A stretch of DNA of 64,000 nucleotides from Legionella lytica (GCF_023921225.1 NZ_CP071527.1:508501-572500), one strand, 5' to 3'; shown: positions 1 through 8,415, numbered from the stretch's first letter. Notes: a model not told the origin generated them from the letters alone. Numbers and translations: made by a program.

Positions 1-1
1 C

Positions 2-38
2 TCCGGGATTCCTCAGAGCACAGCGTAATACGGGCTAC
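2..38. repeat. fragment of dispersed palindromic repeat at window edge
   Basis: Short segment with a CCGGGATT half and an AATaCGGG half. It resembles the imperfect palindrome at 26071-26160, which shares GTAGCC and GCGTAATCCGGG blocks. It is probably one end of a larger intergenic repeat cut by the window edge. Seen by eye only. Confidence 0.35.
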
Positions 39-88
39 TATTCATCTATACCAAAAGTAGTAATTAATCTTACTAAAGGTTGGCATTT

Positions 89-280
89 ATGAACTTTAAC
101 CAGTTATTAATGGCTATTTTAATGTTGGTTTTATTCTTCTTGGTGAATGAATATATTCCTTTAGCCCCCATTATTAATCTGCTGTTTAATTGCGTGATGA
201 TCGCAATAATTGTTGTTTACGTGATGCAATTTATCGGGGTAATTAAATCGGTTTTACCTGCGCCTAAATTATTTAAATAA
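89..280 (+). CDS. small two-helix membrane protein, Thivi_2564-like
   Basis: Encodes 63 residues that are almost entirely hydrophobic, with two predicted membrane helices at about residues 5-25 and 29-52 separated by a short proline-containing turn. The ATG at 89 is preferred over the TTG at 80 because AAAGG at 75-79 lies 9 bases upstream. The pattern resembles the small Thivi_2564-type membrane proteins of gammaproteobacteria, whose function is unknown. Inner-membrane location is inferred from hydrophobicity. Confidence 0.7.
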   Translation: MNFNQLLMAILMLVLFFLVNEYIPLAPIINLLFNCVMIAIIVVYVMQFIGVIKSVLPAPKLFK

Positions 281-433
281 GCCTTACCCTAGATATTTCT
301 TTGATGTATGATGGATTTGGAAGACAGAAACGCTAGTATATTTAAAAAATATCTTTTTGGGTAAAATCGAATAACTTGTTCTATATATTAGGATAAGTGT
401 GTTTTTTTGGAGCAAAAAACAGAGGGAGGTATT

Positions 434-763
434 ATGATAAGGAACCCAATACAAATATTTAGTGGCATCATGTTTACAGTGTTTTCTTTGCAAGCTTTTG
501 CTGAAGAAAATATTCGCATTACCGTCAAAACAAAAGAATATACTGCTGCAGGTATCGGTTATTCTGTGGATGGGCAGCGCTCAGGCGCGATTGGTAAATC
601 ATACACAGGCACAGGTTCCAAAAATCGGACCTATGTTTTTGGCTATAGAAAAAATTCTATTGTTGGTGCGAATATTACTTGCGGTTCCCGAGTTTTAACT
701 AAAGATACGACTGTTACATTGGTTACTAAAGGTGAGCAGTGTCTTAGTGTGATCGAAGAATAA
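434..763 (+). CDS. small exported protein of unknown function
   Basis: Encodes 109 residues. The start at 434 has a strong ribosome binding site, GGGAGG at 424-429. The N-terminus is a typical Sec signal peptide (basic start, hydrophobic core, cleavage likely after the Ala of QAFA near residue 23). The mature part is short, rich in Gly, Thr and Ser, and has two cysteines that could form a disulfide in the periplasm. No family is recognised. A strong hairpin follows at 773-805. Confidence 0.7.
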   Translation: MIRNPIQIFSGIMFTVFSLQAFAEENIRITVKTKEYTAAGIGYSVDGQRSGAIGKSYTGTGSKNRTYVFGYRKNSIVGANITCGSRVLTKDTTVTLVTKGEQCLSVIEE

Positions 764-772
764 TGTAAGTTA

Positions 773-805
773 TTCCCCGTATTTGAAGCGCGAAAATACG
801 GGGAA
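773..805 (+). terminator. strong hairpin after the exported-protein gene
   Basis: Perfect 12-bp stem, TTCCCCGTATTT at 773-784 with its complement at 794-805, and a 9-base loop. There is no long T run after it, so it may stabilise the mRNA end or act as a weak terminator. Confidence 0.55.
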
Positions 806-877
806 ATAGAAAACACCCATTTCCTACCTTATAAAAATTAGAGATAATTAGCATAAGAATTTCTAAAGATATTAATT

Positions 878-1399
878 ATGAATAAAAATATAACTGCTAT
901 CCGTATAGCGACGGTACAGGATGCAGAAGCAATCTCTCAAGTGCATATTTGTTCTTGGCAAAAGATGTATAAGGAGTTCATTCCTGAAGAAGTTTTAATA
1001 AACTTGTCTTTAAGTGAGCGTACCCAACAATGGTCTGAGTTAATCGATCAGAATGTACGAGTATTAATTTGTGAGCAGGAGCAGCAAGTTATTGGTTTTG
1101 CAAGTATTTGCGCTTTTCGTGGCAACAGTGCACAGAGTGCGTTCGGAGAAATAAGTGCTATTTATTTGCATCCCGATTATTGGCGTATGGGCTTAGGTAC
1201 CCAATTATGCTTGGCTGCAATGTCGGAATTAGTGGCATTGGGGTATAAAAAGGTTGGGCTGTGGGTATTGGAAGAGAATGGCCAGGCACGGAATTTTTAT
1301 GAGGCACTAGGTTTTAAGCTTTCAGAGTCTACTAAATTTGAAGAGTTTTATGAGGGGGGCGCTTTATTAAAAGAAGTGCTTTATGTAAAAACTCTTTAA
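878..1399 (+). CDS. GNAT-family N-acetyltransferase
   Basis: Encodes 173 residues with the GNAT fold: a beta strand and helix A at the N-terminus (IRIATVQDAEAISQVH), then motif A around residues 95-115 with the acetyl-CoA pyrophosphate-binding pattern RMGLGTQL, and a late ENGQARNFYEALGF block typical of RimI/YhbS-like members. It should move an acetyl group from acetyl-CoA to an amine. The substrate cannot be told from sequence. It stands alone between two intergenic repeats. Confidence 0.85.
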   Translation: MNKNITAIRIATVQDAEAISQVHICSWQKMYKEFIPEEVLINLSLSERTQQWSELIDQNVRVLICEQEQQVIGFASICAFRGNSAQSAFGEISAIYLHPDYWRMGLGTQLCLAAMSELVALGYKKVGLWVLEENGQARNFYEALGFKLSESTKFEEFYEGGALLKEVLYVKTL

Positions 1400-1463
1400 T
1401 GTTTGCAAGTGGCGGGGAAATAAATTCATATTTGAACCCCTATCTTTCAATTTAAACTCAGCT

Positions 1464-1494
1464 GTTATTGCGAACGCAGCGAAGCAATCCAGGG
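1464..1494. repeat. short dispersed repeat (ATTGCGAACGCAGCGAAGCAAT type)
   Basis: Palindromic element with ATTGC at 1467-1471 and GCAAT at 1484-1488. I recall this sequence type as a common dispersed repeat in Legionella, Coxiella and Rickettsia genomes. It sits between the converging GNAT and selO genes. Confidence 0.5.
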
Positions 1495-1541
1495 GTTCCG
1501 TGTTTCGAACTTCTGGGTTTTTCATCAGTTACCAATAGACA

Positions 1542-3014
1542 CTAAGTCCCGCAGAATGTTTGCGCCACTCGCTCTTCAGGCTGTGGTAACGACTGCAAAT
1601 GTTCCGTGTCGGCTTGTTGTTGATAAGGATTTTTTAAGACCAGCAAGAGCGTATCCAATAAACTACGATCATCCTCCTTAATAAAATGATTAATCGCATT
1701 TTCTACTAAATGATTTCTTGGAATATAAGCCGGATTAACCTGATTCATCTTGTCTTTTATAATTTTAATATCTATCGCTTGCTGTCTGACATAATTAGAC
1801 CAATCGTTAACCCATTGTTCACTTTGAGTTTGTCCTCCTAAGGTTTGAATTAAATTTTTTCGCTGTTCTGGAGAATCAATTGCTTGGCTTAACATCCTGA
1901 AGGTATTGGTAAAATCAGGGTTATGCTGTTGTAACAAAGCAAAAAATAGTTCAATAAGCTTCACGGTTTGCTCATTCAGCTCTTGCAATCCCAGCTTAAC
2001 CCGTATTTTAGAACTCCAATAATGATGAAAACGGGCCGGAAAGGAGTGGAGAATGTCATCTAAAGTGCGTTGTTCCTGTTCATTAAATAAAGGCTGCATC
2101 GTGAAACGAAGGACGGTTAAATTCCAGTGCGCCATGGCTGGTTGCTGGCCAAAAGCATAGCGGCCCATGGTGTCAATTGAGCTATATACACGCTCAAAAT
2201 CAAATTCATCCATAAACGCACAAGGGCCATAATCTAGGGTTTCTCCAGAAATTGCCATATTATCCGTATTCATAACTCCATGGATAAAACCAACCCCCAT
2301 CCATTCGGCCATAAGCCTTGCTTGACGCTCGACAATTGCTTTAAATAATTCCAGGTAGGGGGCATTTTGGATCAATAATTCTGGAAAATGCCGTTCTAAT
2401 GCATAGTCAGCTAAACATTTTAAAAGATGTGTATCTTTTTGAGTCGCGGCATATTCAAAGGAGCCTACACGTAAACTACTGGCAGCAATACGTGTGAGCA
2501 CTCCTGCCGGGACTAACCCTGTTTGTCGATATATTTTTTCATCAGAGGCAATTGCTGCAAGGCAGCGGGTTGTAGGAATAGTTAATCCATGCATTGCTTC
2601 GCTAATGATATATTCTCTTAATACTGCTGAAAGTGGCGCTCTACCATCGCCATTGCGAGAAAATCGTGTTCTTCCTGAACCTTTTAATTGCATATCCCAG
2701 CGGATTCCATCGTTTGCGACAATTTCGCCGAGCATGATGGCACGACCATCACCAAGAACAGAGACGAAATGACCAAATTGGTGGCCAGAGTAAGCTAAGG
2801 CAATACTCTGTAACTGTGGGGGTACCCAATTACCAGCATAAATTGCTAATGCTTCTTCTTTGCTATAGGGCACGGTATGGCATCCACCAAGAGCTACCGC
2901 TAATTCGTGATTGAATTGCACCAGAGAGGGATTTCTAATAGGAGTGGGGATAATTTTTTCATAAAAATTATCAGGTAGTTGCAAATACGATGTCGTAGTA
3001 ATATTGGGGATCAA
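1542..3014 (-). CDS. selO: protein adenylyltransferase SelO (YdiU/UPF0061)
   Basis: Encodes 490 residues, close to the E. coli YdiU length of 478. SelO is a pseudokinase-fold enzyme that transfers AMP from ATP to Ser, Thr or Tyr of target proteins, linked to redox stress. Visible family motifs are the nucleotide-loop KGSGRTRFSRNGDGRAPL (residues 111-128), HGVMNTDNM at 245-253 and DYGP at 261-264. The last two carry the metal-binding Asn/Asp and the DFG-like Asp. A C-terminal FCGT keeps the Cys that is Sec in eukaryotic members. The only reasonable start is a TTG at 3014, since no in-frame ATG precedes the conserved region. Converges with the GNAT gene. Confidence 0.93.
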   Translation of the reverse strand: MIPNITTTSYLQLPDNFYEKIIPTPIRNPSLVQFNHELAVALGGCHTVPYSKEEALAIYAGNWVPPQLQSIALAYSGHQFGHFVSVLGDGRAIMLGEIVANDGIRWDMQLKGSGRTRFSRNGDGRAPLSAVLREYIISEAMHGLTIPTTRCLAAIASDEKIYRQTGLVPAGVLTRIAASSLRVGSFEYAATQKDTHLLKCLADYALERHFPELLIQNAPYLELFKAIVERQARLMAEWMGVGFIHGVMNTDNMAISGETLDYGPCAFMDEFDFERVYSSIDTMGRYAFGQQPAMAHWNLTVLRFTMQPLFNEQEQRTLDDILHSFPARFHHYWSSKIRVKLGLQELNEQTVKLIELFFALLQQHNPDFTNTFRMLSQAIDSPEQRKNLIQTLGGQTQSEQWVNDWSNYVRQQAIDIKIIKDKMNQVNPAYIPRNHLVENAINHFIKEDDRSLLDTLLLVLKNPYQQQADTEHLQSLPQPEERVAQTFCGT

Positions 3015-3148
3015 AACAAATCAGCCTATAAAAAACTTCTTATTACCTATTATAGTTCCGGAGTTGTTGGAGCTAAAGGGCTAGTCTACTATTTACTATA
3101 CTTAATAGGATTAGTACACGCGGTCGCGTGATTACCAAGGCGTTAAAA

Positions 3149-3892
3149 ATGAACAAACAAGTGGTTCTTATTACTGGAGCTCTTGCGGGTATTGGTAGAG
3201 CAACAGCTTTTGCTTTTGCTCGTGAGGGAGCCAAGCTCATTATTTCTGGACGCCGACAAGAAGAGGGTGATTCGTTGGCAAAAGAGTTAAGCGCATTGGG
3301 TGCTGAAGCGGAGTTTGTACGTGCTGATGTTCGCAATGAGGGCGACGTTAAGGCCTTAGTGGAACAGGCTATAAAACGTTTTGGCCGTTTGGATGTTGCG
3401 GTGAATAATGCCGGGATAGAAGGGGAGCAAACGCCAATAGTTGAAAGTACTGTTGAGAGTTTTCATATGGTATTTGATACAAATGTGGTTGGCGTGCTTT
3501 TCTGTCTTAAATATGAATTGCAAGCGATGATCCCACAAGGTTCAGGCTCTATTATTAATATTTCTTCTGTTGCCGGTAAAAAAGGCTTTCCAGGGGCCTC
3601 TATTTACTGTGCCAGCAAACATGCTGTTGATGGCTTAACTAAAGTGGCTGCGCTTGAAGCTGCTGGTGCTAACGTGCGGGTGAATGCCGTTGCTCCTGGT
3701 CCAGTTGCTACCGCAATGTTTGAGCGTTTTGCAGCGACAGATGAAGTAAAAGATGTATTGATTAATCAGGTTCCCTTAAAGCGTCTTGGACGACCTGATG
3801 AAATCGCCAAGACTATTGTCTTTTTAGTCTCGGATCAAGCCCCCTATATTACAGGCCAATTCATCGGGGTTGATGGTGGATTAATGGCTTAA
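3149..3892 (+). CDS. short-chain dehydrogenase/reductase (glucose 1-dehydrogenase-like)
   Basis: Encodes 247 residues of a classical SDR. The N-terminal Rossmann fold has TGALAGIGRA (NAD(P) binding, about residues 9-18), then NNAG, the catalytic Ser in NISSVAG, and the YCASK active-site Tyr/Lys. The C-terminus GQFIGVDGGLMA is the standard SDR end. The ATG at 3149 with AAGG at 3137-3140 is preferred over the upstream GTG at 3128. Substrate unknown. A G after the second strand rather than Asp (ISGRR) suggests NADP(H) preference, which is inference. Confidence 0.9.
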   Translation: MNKQVVLITGALAGIGRATAFAFAREGAKLIISGRRQEEGDSLAKELSALGAEAEFVRADVRNEGDVKALVEQAIKRFGRLDVAVNNAGIEGEQTPIVESTVESFHMVFDTNVVGVLFCLKYELQAMIPQGSGSIINISSVAGKKGFPGASIYCASKHAVDGLTKVAALEAAGANVRVNAVAPGPVATAMFERFAATDEVKDVLINQVPLKRLGRPDEIAKTIVFLVSDQAPYITGQFIGVDGGLMA

Positions 3893-4055
3893 AAATATAT
3901 TGAACCGGCTTTATTTTGAGGTTGGTATTATGGTGATGCAATAACAATAATGCCAATCTTTCACAACCTATGGCTTAGCTGAGATAGACTTTCGGTGGTT
4001 GGGTGGGTATTTTTTTTCCACTTTGTTTTTTAACTTTCCCGCAGGAGCCTACCGT
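3893..4055. other. intergenic region with weak hairpin
   Basis: Part of the 357-base gap between the SDR and omptin genes. A weak imperfect hairpin (TTGGTATTAT ... AATAATGCCAA, about 3925-3955) may end the SDR transcript. A T8 run follows near 4010. Otherwise only AT-rich DNA that could carry the omptin promoter. Confidence 0.3.
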
Positions 4056-4160
4056 ATGGTTAAGCCAAAAAATGATGCTACATTTTGTCAATTAAATAAA
4101 GAAGAGGTTCATGCTGAGTTATCCCATGATGTCCAAAGTTTGTCGTTTCGAGCTTCTTAA
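4056..4160 (+). CDS. possible 34-residue leader ORF upstream of omptin
   Basis: ATG at 4056 follows AGGAG at 4043-4047 with 8-base spacing, which is a better ribosome binding site than many real genes here have. The ORF runs 34 codons to TAA at 4158-4160 and encodes a polar peptide with no family signal. It could be a small protein, a leader peptide or a decayed gene start. It ends about 90 bases before the omptin start codon. Confidence 0.3.
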   Translation: MVKPKNDATFCQLNKEEVHAELSHDVQSLSFRAS

Positions 4161-4249
4161 TGAGAATGATGCATTTTATCCTTCAAAAAAATTAGTAAAT
4201 AGGGTAAAAGGTGCCTCTGATTTTATAAGAAGTAAGGAACCGAATAATA

Positions 4250-5185
4250 ATGAAAAAAAAATGGTCAAAATTAACCTTAACTACTCTAGCAGTTTTAACA
4301 TTAACCACTTATGCTGCAAATGCCTCTTTAGCTGAGCGCTTCACATTGAATGCATCAATTGGTTATTTAGCTGGAAAATCACAAGAGTTCGTGTATAGCG
4401 ACGATGGCGCTGAAAAACTAAGTCAATTAAATTGGAAAATTAATGGTGCTGCCGTAATCAAGGGGGAAGGGAATTACAAATTGTTGCCCTGGCTTGATTT
4501 TAATGCGCAAGGATGGATAACTTTAGCCCGTGGTGATGCAGTAATGGATGATTATGATTGGTTAAACCCATTCGAAAAACATTGGAGTGACTGGTCGCAC
4601 AGTAAAGACACTGATTTACGCCAAGCGAATGAATTTGACTTCAACCTCAGAGCGCATTTTTTTAAACTCTCATCAGTACAATTGGCTGCCATGGTTGGAT
4701 ATCAACGAACTTTATTCAGTTTCTTAGCCAAAGGTGGGTGTTATATTTATGATGATGGTGCGAACGTTGGTTGCTTCGCCGATGGTGAAAAGGGGATTGG
4801 CTATAAACAAACCTTTAGTACTCCTTATATCGGTATATTAGGTAATTATCGCATAAATGCTTATGAACTTAATGCCCTGTTTAAATACAGTAGCTGGGTC
4901 ACTGCAAAAGATGTAGATCAGCATTATATGCGCGATCTTACGTTTCATGATGGTGGACACAATTTTGAGTTTTATAACGTTACGGTTAATGCTGGTTATT
5001 ATGTAAGGCCGCAGATTAAACTCTTTGCCGAAGGGGCTTTTAGTTATGTGCCTAATAAGCTTGCGGGCACGAACATAAGAGATAATGTAACGCATGAAGA
5101 AGCTTATATTCCTGCGAGTGCGGGACTAAATAATAAAAATATGGTGCTTTCTGTGGGTATCCAATACAAAGGTATGGCGGGATGA
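4250..5185 (+). CDS. omptin-family outer membrane protease
   Basis: Encodes 311 residues: signal peptide (about 1-25, cleavage near ANA), then a ten-strand beta-barrel protein of the OmpT/Pla/PgtE family. The omptin active site is visible: the Asp pair in DYDW (D101, D103) matching OmpT Asp83/Asp85, and VDQHYMRDLTF with D223 and H225 matching Asp210/His212. The family cleaves between basic residues in host peptides and proteins at the cell surface and usually needs rough LPS. Length fits the family (about 300). A small ORF and a histidine-rich gene follow within 30 bases, suggesting one transcript. Confidence 0.9.
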   Translation: MKKKWSKLTLTTLAVLTLTTYAANASLAERFTLNASIGYLAGKSQEFVYSDDGAEKLSQLNWKINGAAVIKGEGNYKLLPWLDFNAQGWITLARGDAVMDDYDWLNPFEKHWSDWSHSKDTDLRQANEFDFNLRAHFFKLSSVQLAAMVGYQRTLFSFLAKGGCYIYDDGANVGCFADGEKGIGYKQTFSTPYIGILGNYRINAYELNALFKYSSWVTAKDVDQHYMRDLTFHDGGHNFEFYNVTVNAGYYVRPQIKLFAEGAFSYVPNKLAGTNIRDNVTHEEAYIPASAGLNNKNMVLSVGIQYKGMAG

Positions 5186-5213
5186 TTGCAGTAAAAAGAA
5201 AGAAAAACAAGGA

Positions 5214-5360
5214 ATGCAATTGAAAGATTTCTATACATTAGGTAGACTGTTGAGTCAAATCGATGACTTGGAGAATCTAATGACTAAAGATGAAATGATT
5301 TGCCGTATCCTTCGTTACGTAACCCAGAAACCAAGTGCACAAAAGACTTGCTGCGGTTAA
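5214..5360 (+). CDS. 48-residue small protein ending Cys-Cys-Gly
   Basis: ATG at 5214 opens 48 codons to TAA at 5358-5360, starting with MQLKDFYTLGRLLSQIDDLE and ending QKTCCG. AAGGA at 5209-5213 directly abuts the ATG, so an in-frame TTG at 5220 with 6-base spacing may be the true start. The stop overlaps the next start as TAATG, a signature of translational coupling. The N-terminal part looks amphipathic-helical and the tail carries two adjacent cysteines. No family recognised. A metal-binding or modified peptide is possible but unproven. Confidence 0.55.
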   Translation: MQLKDFYTLGRLLSQIDDLENLMTKDEMICRILRYVTQKPSAQKTCCG

Positions 5361-5761
5361 TGAGCATGGAACTTATGCACATACTGAGCTACCGTAATCC
5401 TGCGGTAGTCAGCTATTTTTGCCATCACCATCCTGAGTTTAGTATGCAAGAGGGAGAGCTTTTGTTTGCTGATCTTTTGGCATGGTTATGGCTCAATCAC
5501 CAACGAGCAAAACAGGGTAAAAAAACATACCTCTTTGGCCCTTTGCTTATTCTTGACCAGTTATGGCATGCCTTCATTTTGCATACCAGGGACTATGTAC
5601 ATTTTTCTCAGCATTATTTTGGCGCCTATATGCATCATGATGTTGAACCGATTGGTTTTGAGCATTTCATGGAAGAAGATGAATTGCGAGATTATCTGCA
5701 AGATTGCTTCGGCTATTTAGGTGAAGAATGGGTTGCTCGACGCTTCGCGGACGCGCTTTAA
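5360..5761 (+). CDS. histidine/aromatic-rich conserved hypothetical protein
   Basis: Encodes 133 residues. The ATG at 5360 overlaps the preceding small ORF stop (TAATG). A longer reading from TTG at 5300 would overlap that ORF and is less likely. The core is dense in His, Trp, Phe and Tyr: CHHHPEF, then LDQLWHAFILHTRDYVHF, HYFGAYMHHD and a C-terminal YLGEEW block. The W-H-x-F-I-x-x-T-x-x-Y-x-x-F pattern is reminiscent of glycine-rich-domain (DUF1399-like) proteins, a weak resemblance. The histidines could bind metal. The stop overlaps that of the convergent dciA gene. Confidence 0.65.
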   Translation: MSMELMHILSYRNPAVVSYFCHHHPEFSMQEGELLFADLLAWLWLNHQRAKQGKKTYLFGPLLILDQLWHAFILHTRDYVHFSQHYFGAYMHHDVEPIGFEHFMEEDELRDYLQDCFGYLGEEWVARRFADAL

Positions 5762-6177
5762 GTACTCTCTGCTAAATGCAGTAAGGCTTTCTGTAAGGGC
5801 TCATAACTACAGTGCTGACTTTCACTTAGAATTACTTCTTTGGCTTTCGCTGATAATTGCTGTTTTTTCGGCTCTACGGTTTTTTCATACTGCACAACAG
5901 GAGCAACTACAGAAACTTTAATGGAGAGCAATTGATAGAGGCCTGATTTACGTAAATTATCACGTAGCTCAGGAATTAAATAACGTAACTGCGATGACCA
6001 GGCGGAATTAGCTGTGGTAATTAATAAACAGCCTTTATTAAAACTTCCCACTTGGCACTCTTTAGCTAATTCCTCTGGAAGAAATTGGCGTAGCTTACTA
6101 GATAGATCTTCCAACTGTAATGAACGCTGGCAAAGGTCAACGAGTTGTTTATTCAGGCAACGATTTATAGAGCGCAT
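5758..6177 (-). CDS. dciA: DciA-family (DUF721) protein
   Basis: Encodes 139 residues. The first ~90 residues have the DUF721 pattern: LQRSLQLEDLSSKLRQFLP, then CQVGSFNKGCLLITTANSAWSSQLRYLIPELRDNL, the conserved W-x-x-x-L-R segment. DUF721 proteins include DciA, which loads or supports the replicative helicase DnaB in bacteria lacking DnaC/DnaI. The C-terminal third is a low-complexity tail. It converges with the histidine-rich gene with a 4-base overlap at the stops. Family call firm; helicase role inferred from the family. Confidence 0.8.
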   Translation of the reverse strand: MRSINRCLNKQLVDLCQRSLQLEDLSSKLRQFLPEELAKECQVGSFNKGCLLITTANSAWSSQLRYLIPELRDNLRKSGLYQLLSIKVSVVAPVVQYEKTVEPKKQQLSAKAKEVILSESQHCSYEPLQKALLHLAEST

Positions 6178-6335
6178 GGTTTTATCTTTATTTAAACGGG
6201 ATCAACTATAGAATAGCAAATTCAGACGAAATACAATATTATATTTTTATATAGATGGTCGTTAAAAGTACAATTATGCTTTTCAGTTGAGGTTTTTTGG
6301 GCATCTGCTAGGGATTTTAAGAATATAGGTGAATA

Positions 6336-6785
6336 ATGATTGATAAAAAAACAGACAGTAATGTTGTCTATTTTACCCGAATGCATTGGATTATATTTTT
6401 TTGGCCTAGCCTCGCTTTGGGGGGGGCTTTGGGGTTAACATCGTATGTCCCTCATTTACGTGAGGTCGGGTATGGGCTGACAGTCTTTGCTTTAGCATGG
6501 ATGTTTATGACTTGGGTTACGTATTACTTTTCCTCGTTGACTATAAAGACGAATCAGGTCATTTTGCGTACTGGGGTTGTGGTCAGACGAACCATTGATA
6601 TCCCTTTAAGTAAGATCGAAGCAATCGATATACGCCAATCGATCATGGGCAGTATTTTACGTTATGGGATGGTGTCGATTACTGGTACCGGAGGAACACG
6701 TCGCGTTATTAATTATTTAAATAACCCATTAACGTGCAGACGTTATATCGAACAATTAATGGATCAGCTTCATAACAATAGTTAA
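6336..6785 (+). CDS. PH domain-containing membrane protein (YdbS/YdbT bPH2-like)
   Basis: Encodes 149 residues. Two membrane helices at about residues 14-33 and 40-63 are followed by a bacterial PH domain (bPH2): strands with LTIKTNQVILRTGVVVRRTIDIPLSKIEAIDI and a GTGGTRRVINYLNNP block before a C-terminal helix. The ATG at 6336 is preceded by AGGTG. Function unknown; the domain faces the cytoplasm in similar proteins. It converges with adenosine deaminase across a perfect hairpin. Confidence 0.8.
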   Translation: MIDKKTDSNVVYFTRMHWIIFFWPSLALGGALGLTSYVPHLREVGYGLTVFALAWMFMTWVTYYFSSLTIKTNQVILRTGVVVRRTIDIPLSKIEAIDIRQSIMGSILRYGMVSITGTGGTRRVINYLNNPLTCRRYIEQLMDQLHNNS

Positions 6786-6798
6786 TAGATCAAAACGA

Positions 6799-6827
6799 TG
6801 TCATCCCTTATGGTGCGTGGGATGACA
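6799..6827. terminator. hairpin between convergent genes
   Basis: Perfect 9-bp stem, TGTCATCCC at 6799-6807 with GGGATGACA at 6819-6827, and an 11-base loop. It lies midway between the stops of the PH-domain gene and adenosine deaminase and could serve both strands, although no T run follows. Confidence 0.5.
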
Positions 6828-6842
6828 TACTCCAAATTACTT

Positions 6843-7817
6843 CTAAATACGAGCTAATAATTCGTCTTTTGTTTGTTGATCAACAAAAGCTGCTTCAATT
6901 GCCATATGTGTAATTGCATTCATGGTCTCATCGCTATAATGGTATGATTCCTGGACGCGTTGATATTCTAGCCCAAGTGTTGTACTCATAAATGGAGGAT
7001 CATCTGAACTAATAGAGATCTTCATGCCTGCTTCATAAAATTTAGGGAAGGGGTGGCTATTCATGTCTTTAAATAAACCTAAAAAGATATTGCTGGTTGG
7101 GCAAACCTCTAAGGTAATTCCTCTATCTTTAACCATTGCCATGGTTTCTGGAGAGTAAATTGAATTAACGCCGTGTCCAATACGTGTGATAGGGAGGTTC
7201 TCCATCGCTTCCACCATGCCACTTGCGGGAGCAAACTCTCCGGCATGAACGGTGCATCCTAAACCGGCATCTGCGGCAATTTGATAAGCTTTGGCAAATT
7301 GCTTCGGAGGGAAGTTTGCTTCATCACCACCTAAACCAAAACCGGTAACACAAGGGAAAATATCTTTATGAGCTTGTCGTGCTAAACGCTCAGCAGCGTC
7401 AACACCAAAATGACGGACTGCAATGAGGATAATCCGTCCTACAATATTAAATTGTATTTTAGCATCATTAATAGCTTGTTGAATTGCGACCAGGTGTTCT
7501 GCAGAAGGAATACCACTAGAAAGTTCGGCATGATCAGGAGAATAGGACATTTCAACATAAATGGCATTTTCTTCGGCCCGAGCTTTTAAGTAGTCGAAGG
7601 TAATATCATAATAATCACGTGGATCTTTGATTACAGCAGCAAGTGTGTCGTACACCTTAAGAAAGTCTAGAAAGTCTTTAGACAAATAGCTTTTTCCATC
7701 GGGGGCAACAAGTCCAGAAGGTAGCGTTAATTTATTTCGGTGGGCTAATGCTGCGGCTAGATCCGGAGTAATTGTGCCTTCTAAGTGGACATGCAGTTCT
7801 GCTTTTTTTAAGCTCAT
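6843..7817 (-). CDS. add: adenosine deaminase
   Basis: Encodes 324 residues of the metal-dependent TIM-barrel deaminase family, converting adenosine to inosine in purine salvage. Zinc ligands are visible as ELHVHLEG (H9, H11), the HAGE block, GHGVNS and SSDDP near the C-terminus with the catalytic Asp pair. There is no signal peptide, so it should be cytoplasmic, unlike the exported relative at 48627-50114. The distinction from adenine deaminase is not certain by eye. Confidence 0.88.
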   Translation of the reverse strand: MSLKKAELHVHLEGTITPDLAAALAHRNKLTLPSGLVAPDGKSYLSKDFLDFLKVYDTLAAVIKDPRDYYDITFDYLKARAEENAIYVEMSYSPDHAELSSGIPSAEHLVAIQQAINDAKIQFNIVGRIILIAVRHFGVDAAERLARQAHKDIFPCVTGFGLGGDEANFPPKQFAKAYQIAADAGLGCTVHAGEFAPASGMVEAMENLPITRIGHGVNSIYSPETMAMVKDRGITLEVCPTSNIFLGLFKDMNSHPFPKFYEAGMKISISSDDPPFMSTTLGLEYQRVQESYHYSDETMNAITHMAIEAAFVDQQTKDELLARI

Positions 7818-7915
7818 GATTTGCCTCGATGTTTTCTTTAAATGTTGACAATGGTAACTTAGATGAAAAAGTTATAAAATAGCTGTTTTAGTAATGTGCG
7901 AATTTTGGATTGATT

Positions 7916-8101
7916 ATGAATAGCAATGATATAGATAAAGCTTATGTAAGCCCTTATGATAAATTTTTATTTGAATTTGATGCAACTCATAGTAAGTCAG
8001 AATCACAAATCAAAGAAATTACTAAACACAAACGTTTAGATAACATTCGTGATAATAAAGATCATCAAGAGCAAAAAGGGGAGATTTGGGAAGGATTCTA
8101 A
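7916..8101 (+). CDS. CBU_0585-family small protein
   Basis: Encodes 61 polar residues with SNDIDKAYVSPYDKFLFEFD, a KHKRLDNIRDN middle and a C-terminal GEIWEGF. The pattern matches what I recall as the CBU_0585 family, found in Legionella and Coxiella, of unknown function. The ATG at 7916 is preferred to the TTG at 7910. A hairpin with T-rich tail follows at 8139. Confidence 0.7.
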   Translation: MNSNDIDKAYVSPYDKFLFEFDATHSKSESQIKEITKHKRLDNIRDNKDHQEQKGEIWEGF

Positions 8102-8415
8102 GCATTCTTACCTAAGTACCCATTTGACTTATTTATAATAGCTCAGAGTGTTCTATCTTACTGAGCTATTGTTTTCTTGCACGCGTCAATTTTACACACC
8201 AATCCCTGATTCTAATGTAACACTCTTCTTGTAAGTAAAACCTATCCTTACTCAGATAAACTGCAAAATACCCCTCTTTTTAAATTAATTACACTCTTAG
8301 GTTCGGAGTTAAGATTAGCTTAATTTTATTATGTTAGATTAAAAATCTAACGAATAGGTAAAAATAGTAACCAGGACGTTATCCAAATTATTTTTTGAAC
8401 GAGTGGGATTCCATC
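8102..8415. other. intergenic region, 314 bases
   Basis: Carries the hairpin at 8139-8168 and then AT-rich DNA ahead of the large ankyrin gene, presumably holding its promoter. No tRNA, ORF or repeat recognised beyond the hairpin. Confidence 0.4.
8139..8177 (+). terminator. rho-independent terminator candidate
   Basis: TAGCTCAG at 8139-8146 pairs perfectly with CTGAGCTA at 8161-8168 across a 14-base loop, followed by TTGTTTTCTT. It would end the CBU_0585-family transcript. Confidence 0.6.

Noticed and set aside
2494..2772. 92-codon frame antisense to selO
   Set aside because: Fully inside conserved SelO codons on the other strand.
4111..4335. 74-codon frame overlapping the omptin start
   Set aside because: It runs through the omptin signal-peptide codons in another frame, has no ribosome binding site and encodes no recognisable pattern.
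5721..5921. 66-codon plus-strand frame over the end of the histidine-rich gene and dciA
   Set aside because: It lies antisense to conserved DUF721 codons and has no start signal; a shadow frame.
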